Part shown: positions 1 through 6,727 of the stretch, one piece after another
Position numbering within the stretch: position 1 is the first letter of the stretch
How the letters are laid out: the number at the start of each line of letters is the position of its first letter
From: CAZULF01 sp964621215
Lineage (GTDB): Bacteria; Pseudomonadota; Gammaproteobacteria; UBA1113
Direction: 5' to 3'
Assembly (NCBI GenBank): GCA_964621215.1
Contig: CAZULF010000097.1
Location: 1 to 7,861 of the forward strand
Length of the DNA: 7,861 nt
Notes under the pieces: generated by a model
Told to the model about the DNA's origin: nothing
Seen by the model: the letters and a program-made list of their open reading frames with translations, nothing else
Databases searched by the model: none
Made by a program: the position numbers and the translations under genes

Positions 1-352
1 CATTAAATTTTTTAATACCATAACGCCCTTCGATATCTTTACTATCCGCAATTTTTTGCTCTTTCTCAACCTGGTGCTCAACTGGAACACCATGGCAATC
101 CCAGCCAAATCGCCTTTCCACGCGAAAACCCTGCATGGTTTTATAACGAGGGAATACGTCTTTAATTGAATGTGCTAATATATGACCATAATGTGGTGAC
201 CCCGTAGCGAAGGGAGGACCATCGTATAAAACAAATTGTTTATCAATAGGTCTTTCTTCGATCGAGCGCTTAAAGACATTGTGTTTATCCCACACCGCAA
301 GAACGTTTTCTTCCATCTGGGAAAATTTGTTACTTAACTTTTTAAATTTCAT
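1..352 (-). CDS. ileS: Isoleucyl-tRNA synthetase, type 2 (eukaryote-like), N-terminal part; 3' end outside window
   Basis: Only the first 117 codons are in the window. The product charges tRNA-Ile with isoleucine in the cytoplasm. Seen: the class I 'HIGH' signature appears as HYGH (residues 54-57) inside DGPPFATGSPHYGH, followed by the GWDCHGVPVE block (83-92). Bacterial type 1 IleRS usually has DGPPYANGxxHxGH here. The FATGxPHYGH form is typical of the type 2 clade shared by eukaryotes, Chlamydiae and Rickettsiales, many of which resist mupirocin; resistance here is only an inference. The start ATG (350-352) has a strong Shine-Dalgarno, AAGGAG (plus-strand ctcctt, 359-364), 6 bases upstream. 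That site begins 2 bases past the carrier gene's stop codon, so the two genes are 14 bases apart and probably cotranscribed. The rest of the enzyme, including KMSKS, cannot be seen. Confidence 0.95.
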   Translation of the reverse strand, partial: MKFKKLSNKFSQMEENVLAVWDKHNVFKRSIEERPIDKQFVLYDGPPFATGSPHYGHILAHSIKDVFPRYKTMQGFRVERRFGWDCHGVPVEHQVEKEQKIADSKDIEGRYGIKKFN

Positions 353-366
353 GAGTTTCTCCTTGA

Positions 367-1302
367 TTAACGCATTGAAGGAGCAGATGTTTTTGACGTC
401 ATAACTTCGTCAATTTTTTCTGCTGCAAGATCTCGAACTTTAGGTAAAACATATGCAAACGTACCAAACATTAAAGTGCGACACATAACGCCTCGATAAA
501 ACCCTTTAACACCATGCTCTTGATACAGTTTTTTCGCTGTATCAATGAATGGTGCTTTTTCATGGCTTTTTTGTTGCAGTGTTGCAACTGTATCAAATGG
601 ATGAGACAAGGCAGCACCAGCAAAACTCATCGCAACTCTTACCGGCACCGCTGTCCAATCACCAAAATTATCTTTTGCGATTGCGACTGCGTTGGGAATG
701 ATGTTTAGCATAAACAGTGTAAAAATACCGTCTCGTGTAGCAATGCCTGGGTAGCTTTTCCACGGTCTAAAAATCGAATTTCTGAACATATCATTAATGG
801 TACTAATTGGACCTGCCTTCATTACTTGTTGCCGAACAATAGTGTTCTCAATAAATGTTGCATTTACTGCACCTACAACACCACAAAAAGCACTAGCCGC
901 GACACTTTGATAAAGATTAGGTGTGGAAGGCATCACTTTTTTTAATGTTTCTTCTACCATGAACTGAATAATGGTTGTAGGAACAATATTCACTACAAAA
1001 ACACTTAATCCTCTATAAGGAATATATTCGCTTTTACAAACGGCATCTTTCACAGTCACGAAGTTGTTAACCCATGAACTACCGAGACTTTGTGGAGTAA
1101 TTTTGGCATCTTTCAGTATTTGATAGTTTTTATCTAATGTTTCTTGATTACTTTGCATCCATTTCTTTAATGATTCAGCGGGAAAAGTTAAGGAAGCTAC
1201 CGTTGTTCCTGCAACTATACTACTACTAATGTTTCTAAACAGTGGATACCACGTGTGTTGTTTACTATTTTGACTTAACTCTTCATTTCTGGTTCTTGCC
1301 AT
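367..1302 (-). CDS. Mitochondrial carrier family (SLC25-like) protein, candidate secreted effector
   Basis: A 311-residue protein of the eukaryotic mitochondrial carrier family (Mito_carr, three repeats of about 100 residues). Seen: repeat 1 has PAESLKKWMQ (41-50) ending its first helix, then IPYRGLSVF (94-102) and a FMVEETLKK helix end (114-122). Repeat 2 has FIENTIVRQQ (150-159) where the proline motif should be, then RPWKSYPG (179-186). Repeat 3 has HPFDTVATLQQ (234-244) and HGVKGFYRGVMCR (263-275). Length and spacing match ordinary carriers of about 300 residues. Known: such carriers exchange nucleotides or metabolites across the mitochondrial inner membrane, and Legionella pneumophila LncP is a secreted carrier that reaches host mitochondria. 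Inferred: this may be a similar effector; its substrate cannot be read. No Sec signal is obvious; the C-terminal tail is polar and contains AAEKIDE. The start ATG has GAGG 8 bases upstream. Several family salt-bridge residues are replaced. Confidence is high for the family, low for export. Confidence 0.9.
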   Translation of the reverse strand: MARTRNEELSQNSKQHTWYPLFRNISSSIVAGTTVASLTFPAESLKKWMQSNQETLDKNYQILKDAKITPQSLGSSWVNNFVTVKDAVCKSEYIPYRGLSVFVVNIVPTTIIQFMVEETLKKVMPSTPNLYQSVAASAFCGVVGAVNATFIENTIVRQQVMKAGPISTINDMFRNSIFRPWKSYPGIATRDGIFTLFMLNIIPNAVAIAKDNFGDWTAVPVRVAMSFAGAALSHPFDTVATLQQKSHEKAPFIDTAKKLYQEHGVKGFYRGVMCRTLMFGTFAYVLPKVRDLAAEKIDEVMTSKTSAPSMR

Positions 1303-1338
1303 GATTTTATCCTCAATATAAGTTTCAGTTTAACGCGT

Positions 1339-1533
1339 TTAAAGTTTACATCTGTCAATCGGTGACCTTTCAAAGGGTAATGCCTGGTTGGGAAAACTAT
1401 TAGATTGATCACGCTTTTTTAACATTTCATTACGTTTATTGTTTTCTTGAAACATTGTTGTTAAAGTTGCATAACCAACTGCAGCTATACCGACTGCTAC
1501 TGCGCTATTTTTAAAAAAACATGATCTATACAT
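1339..1533 (-). CDS. Small single-span membrane protein, 64 aa, unknown function
   Basis: Not recognised. The product has a short basic N-terminus (MYRSCFFK), one hydrophobic stretch of about 20 residues (roughly 9-28, rich in Ala, Val and Gly), then a polar, charged tail with a Lys/Arg cluster near 33-41 and a Cys close to the end. It looks like a single-pass membrane protein with an uncleaved anchor. Support for a real gene: a good Shine-Dalgarno, GGGGAG (plus-strand ctcccc, 1543-1548), lies 9 bases upstream of the ATG, it is the first frame after the long divergent spacer, and it sits 36 bases upstream of the carrier gene on the same strand. It may be cotranscribed with the carrier and work with it, or be an unrelated leader gene. 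A short composition-biased frame could also arise by chance. Confidence 0.6.
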   Translation of the reverse strand: MYRSCFFKNSAVAVGIAAVGYATLTTMFQENNKRNEMLKKRDQSNSFPNQALPFERSPIDRCKL

Positions 1534-1817
1534 TGCTGTTATCTCCCCAATAGTTTTCCGTTTTTAATACTAACCAAGCTGTGCTCTAGTTATGAGTTCA
1601 GTGTATGAGGATGCAATAAAAAAAATTAGCGTAGAAAACACTGTAAGTTATGTAGATATCAACCTCTGTTGAAACAACATGTTTTTCAGTAAAACACTTG
1701 TCTTTATAGGTATAAGAAGAATTGCAGCAAGGATTGATCTGCGCATTTATTAGCCACCCCTGGATTTAGTCGCTAAAATTGAGGATAATGGGCAGCCGTA
1801 ACCACCCAGGTACTACT
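1534..1817. promoter_or_regulatory. Divergent promoter spacer
   Basis: AT-rich, gene-free stretch between the minus-strand small protein/carrier/ileS cluster and the plus-strand exonuclease/rlmD/relA cluster, so it must drive both. It contains an 8-A run (1618-1625) and, for the plus strand, a TATAAG hexamer (1711-1716) that resembles a -10 box but has no good -35 at 16-18 bases. Another weak plus-strand pair is TTTTCA (1683-1688), a 16-base gap, then TATAGG (1705-1710). A 5-bp hairpin, TTTAG-TCG-CTAAA (1765-1777), sits shortly before the exonuclease start. No known operator is recognised. Confidence 0.5.
1589..1616 (-). promoter_or_regulatory. Candidate sigma70-type promoter for the small protein/carrier/ileS transcript
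   Basis: On the minus strand TTGCAT (1616-1611, three of six matches to TTGACA) is followed after 16 bases by CATAAC (1594-1589, four of six matches to TATAAT). Transcription would start near 1582, leaving a leader of about 50 bases before the small gene's ATG. The match is weak and the surroundings are AT-rich, so this is only the best candidate found by eye. Confidence 0.25.
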
Positions 1818-2606
1818 ATGAATACTTTTGTTTTTGACATTGAAACCATTCCTGATACCGAAGCAGGGCGAAAACTGTATGAATTGAAGGACTTAAGTGA
1901 TGCGGATGTGGCTGAAGCCATGATGCAGTTACGACGCCAAGACGCCGGTAACGATTTTTTACCACATTATTTACAAAAAATTGTGGCCATTTCTGTGGTA
2001 TTGCGTCAGCAAGATCCACAACGCAATAAAGTAAAGGTATGGTCCTTGGGTGAACCGGACTCATCAGAGCCGGAGTTGATTCAGCGTTTTTTTGACGGTC
2101 TTGACCGCTTTACACCCACGCTAGTCTCGTGGAATGGCAGTGGCTTTGATTTGCCAGTTTTACATTATCGCATGTTATTACATGGAATTACCGCACCAAG
2201 ATATTGGGAGACAGGAGATGACGATAGCAATTTTCGTTGGAATAATTACCTTAGTCGTTATCATTCTCGCCATACGGACTTAATGGATGTCTTAGCCGGC
2301 TATCAAGCACGAGCTAATGCACCGCTGGATAATATTGCCAAAATGTTGGGATTCCCCGGTAAAATGGGGAAAAGCGGCAGTCAGGTTTGGCAACAATATC
2401 AAGAAGGCGAAATAAATGATATTCGAGCTTATTGCGAGACTGATGTATTAAATACCTATTTAGTTTATTTACGTTTTCAATTAATTCGCGGCAAAATCGA
2501 CCGTTCTGGCTTTGATGCGGAATGCGATCTGTTACGACATAGTTTATTACAAGAAGATAAACCGCATTTACATGCCTTTCTTGCACAGTGGAGTACTGCA
2601 TCATAA
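1818..2606 (+). CDS. 3'-5' exonuclease, PolB-exonuclease-like (DEDDy) family
   Basis: A 262-residue predicted nuclease of the family related to the proofreading domain of family B DNA polymerases (DNA_pol_B_exo2 type), without a polymerase domain. Seen: Exo I is FDIETIP with acidic residues D7 and E9, Exo II is SWNGSGFDLP with D111, and Exo III is YCETD with Y205 and D209, giving the full DEDDy metal-binding set. HTDLMD (152-157) is a further typical block. It should remove nucleotides from 3' ends, probably in DNA metabolism; the true substrate is not known. The ATG at 1818 is chosen because AGG lies 7 bases upstream and the family begins just before the FDIETIP strand. An upstream in-frame ATG (1788) has GAGG only 3 bases away and would add ten residues without family character. 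The gene opens the rlmD-relA operon and overlaps rlmD by 19 bases. Confidence 0.9.
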   Translation: MNTFVFDIETIPDTEAGRKLYELKDLSDADVAEAMMQLRRQDAGNDFLPHYLQKIVAISVVLRQQDPQRNKVKVWSLGEPDSSEPELIQRFFDGLDRFTPTLVSWNGSGFDLPVLHYRMLLHGITAPRYWETGDDDSNFRWNNYLSRYHSRHTDLMDVLAGYQARANAPLDNIAKMLGFPGKMGKSGSQVWQQYQEGEINDIRAYCETDVLNTYLVYLRFQLIRGKIDRSGFDAECDLLRHSLLQEDKPHLHAFLAQWSTAS

Positions 2607-3925
2607 AAAAGAAAAATATCGATCAAACACCGTTTACTGCTACCGTCACTGAACTCAGCCATGAGGGTCGTGGTGTTGCCCACGTCAATGGCAAAACTAC
2701 GTTCATCGATACCGCGTTGCCACAAGAAACGGTTAATGCGGTTTATACACGACATCGCAGCAGTTATGATGATGCACAACTTACCGAAGTTTTAACCGCC
2801 AGTCCAATGCGCGTTACTCCGCGCTGTGCGCATTTCGGAGTTTGTGGCGCCTGCACGATGCAACACATGAATGCCGCATTACAGATCGAGCATAAACAAA
2901 ATGTATTATTGAATCATTTGCAACATTTTGGCAAAGTCACGCCTGAAGAAATATTACCGCCACTCATGGGAACGCATTACGGGTATCGCCGTCGAGCTCG
3001 CTTAGGTGTGCGGTATGTAATAAAAAAACAAAAACTGTTAATCGGTTTTCGCGAATTGAATGGACGTTATTTAGCAGATATCGAACAGTGTGAAGTGTTA
3101 GATCCGCGTGTAGGCATACATTTAACTGAATTGCGTTCCTTGATAGCCACGCTCACTCACTATGATCATATTCCTCAAATCGAAGTTGCTGCAGGAGATG
3201 AAGTTGTCGCGCTTATTATTCGGCATATGGTGGCGCTGGATGAAGATGAAATTACACAATTAACGCATTTTGCTAAAGCTCAGAACTTCCATATTTATTT
3301 ACAACCGGCCGGACCTGATAGCGTTCATAAATTATGGCCACAGGATAGTAATGAACGTTTAAGCTATCGTTTGCCTGATAACAATATAGAGTTATTATTT
3401 CACCCCAATGATTTCACTCAAGTCAATGCTGATATCAACCAAAAAATGGTTGCTCGTACCATTGAATTAATGGAATTAAAAACGGAAGATAAAGTATTAG
3501 ATTTATTTTGTGGCCTAGGCAACTTTACCTTACCCATGGCTAAACGCTGTCAACACGTGGTTGGCGTTGAAGGCGATGCGGCTATGGTAAAACGCGGATA
3601 TGAAAATGCTGCACATAATCGAATAAGTAATGTCACTTTTTATAGCGCTAATTTAGCTGAAGATTTTCAGCATGCGCCATGGTTTAAACCAGTTTACGAC
3701 AAATTATTGATTGATCCGCCGCGCTCTGGCGCTCAGGCGATCGTGGAACAATTAGCCAAATTACAGATCAAACATATTGTTTATGTTTCCTGTAATCCGG
3801 CTACTTTAGCCCGGGATGCCGGCATAATGGTTGCGCAAGGTTATCGCTTACGCAAAGCGGGAGTCATGGATATGTTCCCGCATACTAGTCATGTGGAGTC
3901 GATAGCAGTATTTGTTAAGGTGTAA
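2588..3925 (+). CDS. rlmD: 23S rRNA (uracil-1939-C5)-methyltransferase RlmD
   Basis: A 445-residue SAM-dependent enzyme that makes m5U1939 in 23S rRNA (formerly RumA). Seen in order: an N-terminal TRAM-type RNA-binding domain (about 14-70, with GRGVAHVNGKTTF); the four iron-sulphur cysteines C80, C86 and C89 (CAHFGVCGAC) and C168; GYRRRARL (132-139); the SAM-binding DLFCGLGNFTLP (305-316); the IDPPRSGA motif (375-382); the catalytic cysteine C402 in SCNPATLARD; and the general-base glutamate E437 in the C-terminal HVES. Every key residue of the E. coli enzyme is present. The only standard start codon in frame after the preceding stop (2558-2560) is GTG at 2588, inside the end of the exonuclease gene and with no clear Shine-Dalgarno, so translation is probably coupled to the upstream gene. 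It ends 2 bases before relA, the same order as in E. coli. Confidence 0.96.
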   Translation: MEYCIIKKKNIDQTPFTATVTELSHEGRGVAHVNGKTTFIDTALPQETVNAVYTRHRSSYDDAQLTEVLTASPMRVTPRCAHFGVCGACTMQHMNAALQIEHKQNVLLNHLQHFGKVTPEEILPPLMGTHYGYRRRARLGVRYVIKKQKLLIGFRELNGRYLADIEQCEVLDPRVGIHLTELRSLIATLTHYDHIPQIEVAAGDEVVALIIRHMVALDEDEITQLTHFAKAQNFHIYLQPAGPDSVHKLWPQDSNERLSYRLPDNNIELLFHPNDFTQVNADINQKMVARTIELMELKTEDKVLDLFCGLGNFTLPMAKRCQHVVGVEGDAAMVKRGYENAAHNRISNVTFYSANLAEDFQHAPWFKPVYDKLLIDPPRSGAQAIVEQLAKLQIKHIVYVSCNPATLARDAGIMVAQGYRLRKAGVMDMFPHTSHVESIAVFVKV

Positions 3926-3927
3926 TC

Positions 3928-5985
3928 ATGGTTAAATTAAGAAGAAGCCAATTTTTAACGTCTGATGGCTCTATTGATAGTACCTTGTGGCTTAACGATA
4001 TAGCCTCACAATTTCCGCCCAAATACGTAGACAATATTCGTCAAGGTGCAGTAGCAGTACAACAACTAGAAAATACTTCCCTCTCAGGTTGTTTATTACA
4101 AAGTTTTTCTATGGCAGAAATTCTAGTCGATTTGCAAACCGACCCTGAAACGGTCGTTGCTGCTATGTTAAGTCATTATGTACAAGCCGGTTATCTTTCA
4201 ATCGAACACGTGACAGAACAGTTTGGCGATGTCATTGCAAAATTAGTCAGTGGTGTATTACGCATGGATGCAATTCACACTACCAGCAGTACTGGAACAA
4301 CTAATCCTAAACATAACATTGATAATCTTCGAAAAATGCTATTAGCCATTATTGATGATGTGCGCGTAGTATTAATCAAGCTCGCCGAGCAAACATGGTT
4401 AATCCGTCAAGCACAACATCACGCATCTAATAATAATATTCAACTTGCTCGCGATGTTATGAATATTTATGCTCCTTTGGCCAGTCGTTTAGGCATCGGA
4501 CAATTAAAATGGGAGTTAGAAGACCTGGCTTTTCGTTTAATTGACCCCGACGATTACAAAGAATTAGCAAAATTATTAGATACTCGGCGTGTTGACAGAG
4601 AACATTACGTTGAGCAAGTTAAAGTAGATTTACGTCAAGCACTTGAGCGTGCAGGATTAAAGAGTTTTGACATTAGCGGACGCGCAAAGCATATTTACAG
4701 CATCTATCGTAAAATGAAGCGTAAAGATGTCGATTATTCAAAAATTTATGACATTATTGCTGTGCGTGTATTAACACGAACTGTAGAGGAATGCTATGCT
4801 GGATTAAGTTGCGTACATAGTTTATGGCAACAAATCCCCTCTGAATTTGATGATTATGTTAGCAATCCTAAACCCAATGGTTACCGTTCAATTCATACTG
4901 CCGTGATAGGTCCCAACGATAAAAATATTGAGGTACAACTGCGCACCTATCAAATGCATGAAGAATCCGAACTGGGCGTGGCTGCGCACTGGAAATATAA
5001 AGAAGGTGCAGGTACTGAGTTGCATTTCGATAAAAAAATTGCTTGGTTACGCCAAGTTATCGAGTGGCAACGTGATTTAGTCAATCAGGAAACAGGTCTT
5101 ACTAATACCGATATTCATACATTGTTTGATGATCGCGTTTATGTTTTTACTCCGACTGGCGAGGTTGTTGATTTGCCAAAAGGTTCTACGCCCCTAGATT
5201 TTGCTTATCATATTCACGGTCAAATTGGCCATCGCTGTCGCGGTAGTAAAATCAATGGTAGTATTGTTCCACTAACCTATACCTTGAATACCGGCGAGTG
5301 TGTCGAAATTTTAACGGCAAAACAGCCTCATCCTAGTCGTGATTGGTTACTGTCACATTTAGGTTATATTCATACTTCGAAAGCGCGTCACCATATTACG
5401 CAATGGTTTAAACGACTCAATAACGAGGAGCATACTATTGAGAGACGGGAGACACATGAGCATGAGTTAAAACATCAACCTATTACTCCCGTTGATTTCA
5501 CACCTGCTGTTGTATCACCTCCCAGACAAGAACCTATACCCCAAGGCGCAATCGATGTTGCTGGTGTTTCGAATGTTCTCACCAGCACTGCTCGCTGTTG
5601 TAAACCTTTACCCGGCGATGCGGTGATTGGCTATATCACGCGCGGTCGCGGCATTACTATTCATCGACGCGATTGCGTGAATATAAAACGTATTGCCAAA
5701 CCAGAACGATTAATCGATGTCAGCTGGGGCGATAAAGTAAGTAGCGCTTACCCGGTAGATTTAGTGATTAAAGCGCATGATCATACCGACTTAATGAAGG
5801 ATATTAGCGGATTACTAAGTGCCGAAAAAATTCGTTTATTACGATTAAATACGTTAACTCAACATCAGCAAGTGATAGTGTATCTCAGCTTAGAAATTAA
5901 CGATATTGCTGTGCTGAAACGTACATTAGATAAATTACGCCATTTACCGGGTGTTGTGTTAGCTGAGAGACAGGGAACAACTTAA
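3928..5985 (+). CDS. relA: (p)ppGpp synthetase RelA with shortened helical linker
   Basis: A 685-residue ribosome-associated stringent-response enzyme that makes (p)ppGpp from ATP and GDP/GTP when uncharged tRNA enters the A site. Seen: the N-terminal hydrolase-like domain lacks HD catalytic residues (LSHYVQAG and IKLAEQT replace the SpoT motifs), so it should not degrade ppGpp. The synthetase domain has GRAKHIYSIYRKM (251-263), catalytic D275 and E335, and EFDD (306-309), the EXDD signature of synthetase-only RelA. TGS follows (about 400-465, VYVFTPTGEVVDLPKG), then the zinc-finger-like domain with C557, C558, H579 and C583, then a C-terminal ACT/RRM domain (about 605-680). E. coli RelA has 744 residues; most of the difference falls between TGS and the zinc finger, where a short charged helix and a Pro-rich linker (517-540) replace most of the helical domain. 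AAGG lies 7 bases before the ATG, and rlmD ends 2 bases upstream. Confidence 0.96.
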   Translation: MVKLRRSQFLTSDGSIDSTLWLNDIASQFPPKYVDNIRQGAVAVQQLENTSLSGCLLQSFSMAEILVDLQTDPETVVAAMLSHYVQAGYLSIEHVTEQFGDVIAKLVSGVLRMDAIHTTSSTGTTNPKHNIDNLRKMLLAIIDDVRVVLIKLAEQTWLIRQAQHHASNNNIQLARDVMNIYAPLASRLGIGQLKWELEDLAFRLIDPDDYKELAKLLDTRRVDREHYVEQVKVDLRQALERAGLKSFDISGRAKHIYSIYRKMKRKDVDYSKIYDIIAVRVLTRTVEECYAGLSCVHSLWQQIPSEFDDYVSNPKPNGYRSIHTAVIGPNDKNIEVQLRTYQMHEESELGVAAHWKYKEGAGTELHFDKKIAWLRQVIEWQRDLVNQETGLTNTDIHTLFDDRVYVFTPTGEVVDLPKGSTPLDFAYHIHGQIGHRCRGSKINGSIVPLTYTLNTGECVEILTAKQPHPSRDWLLSHLGYIHTSKARHHITQWFKRLNNEEHTIERRETHEHELKHQPITPVDFTPAVVSPPRQEPIPQGAIDVAGVSNVLTSTARCCKPLPGDAVIGYITRGRGITIHRRDCVNIKRIAKPERLIDVSWGDKVSSAYPVDLVIKAHDHTDLMKDISGLLSAEKIRLLRLNTLTQHQQVIVYLSLEINDIAVLKRTLDKLRHLPGVVLAERQGTT

Positions 5986-6705
5986 TCATACCCCCAACAC
6001 CAGTTTAACAAATGGAATAGTTAAACGGCGTTGGGCGGCGAGAGAGGCTTGGTCTAATTGATCTAATACGTCATATAAATCAGACATATTACGCGAAGTA
6101 CGGCGCAATAAAAAATTACCCACTTCATCTGACATATGTAAGCCGCGGTTTTGGGCACGGAGTTGTAACGCGTTCAATTTTTCATGATCTGTTAATGCTT
6201 GTAATTGGAATATCGTTCCAGCTGTTAATCGCGATTGTAAGTCTGCTAATTTAATAGGTAATTCTCTTGGCGCCGTATTGCCGGTGATTAATAAATGTCG
6301 CTGCATGTGATCTAAGCGGTTATAAAGATGAAATATTCCCTCTTCCCACTCAGCGTTGCCGGCGATCGCGTGGATATCATCCAAGCAAACCAAATCATAA
6401 TACTCTAAATTTTCCAGCATTTGTGGTGGTAAAGTGGCGATATCTGCTAAAGGTAAATAGATAGCTTTATGTCCATTTTTTTCGGCATTGATTGACATTG
6501 CTTGCAATAAATGGGTGCGACCTGAACCAGATTTTCCCCACAAATAAGCGTAACGTTGAATATCTTGCGTTAGAAATGCATGCAAAAAACTCACCGCCAA
6601 TTCATTACTGCCCGTAAAAAAATTGTCGAATGTCGCATTATCACGCACACGCATACCCATAAGGGTTAATTGTGTGCCATTTGATGAGGTGTCTCGATAA
6701 GACAT
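5986..6705 (-). CDS. hda: DnaA regulatory inactivator Hda (AAA+ DnaA homologue)
   Basis: A 239-residue AAA+ protein that, bound to the DNA-loaded sliding clamp, stimulates ATP hydrolysis by DnaA and so prevents re-initiation. Seen: an N-terminal clamp-binding-like motif QLTLM (12-16, QLSLP in E. coli); a P-loop GKSGSGRT (57-64) with Arg where DnaA has Lys, as in E. coli Hda; Walker B LVCLDD (105-110); SRL with R159 as the likely arginine finger; ALQLRAQNRG (179-188); and a C-terminal LTIPFVK (228-234) almost identical to E. coli Hda. Three in-frame ATGs exist, at 6762, 6720 and 6705. The last is chosen because GGGG lies 9 bases upstream and the protein then starts close before the clamp motif. 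The 6762 start would translate half of a palindromic repeat. The stop codon abuts that of convergent relA, and perM lies upstream on the same strand. Confidence 0.93.
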   Translation of the reverse strand: MSYRDTSSNGTQLTLMGMRVRDNATFDNFFTGSNELAVSFLHAFLTQDIQRYAYLWGKSGSGRTHLLQAMSINAEKNGHKAIYLPLADIATLPPQMLENLEYYDLVCLDDIHAIAGNAEWEEGIFHLYNRLDHMQRHLLITGNTAPRELPIKLADLQSRLTAGTIFQLQALTDHEKLNALQLRAQNRGLHMSDEVGNFLLRRTSRNMSDLYDVLDQLDQASLAAQRRLTIPFVKLVLGV

Positions 6706-6727
6706 TTTTAAATACCCCATCTCTCGA

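Noticed and set aside
514..708. 64-codon open frame on the plus strand
   Set aside because: It lies wholly inside the carrier gene on the other strand and its product is low-complexity Cys/Phe-rich sequence; a shadow frame.
1765..1777. Hairpin TTTAG-TCG-CTAAA as a terminator or operator
   Set aside because: A 5-bp AT-rich stem is too weak and easily occurs by chance.
1779..1817. Upstream TTG/ATG starts extending the exonuclease by 10-13 residues
   Set aside because: The added residues look unlike the family, the ATG at 1788 has its GAGG only 3 bases away, and the protein family starts just before FDIETIP, as the ATG at 1818 gives.
1816..2779. Three minus-strand open frames of 82-100 codons
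   Set aside because: They are antisense to the exonuclease and rlmD, whose coding is secured by catalytic motifs, and they show no domain features.
3928..5985. Bifunctional SpoT/Rel rather than RelA
   Set aside because: The HD hydrolase residues are missing and the synthetase carries EFDD, the synthetase-only signature; the rlmD neighbour also fits relA.
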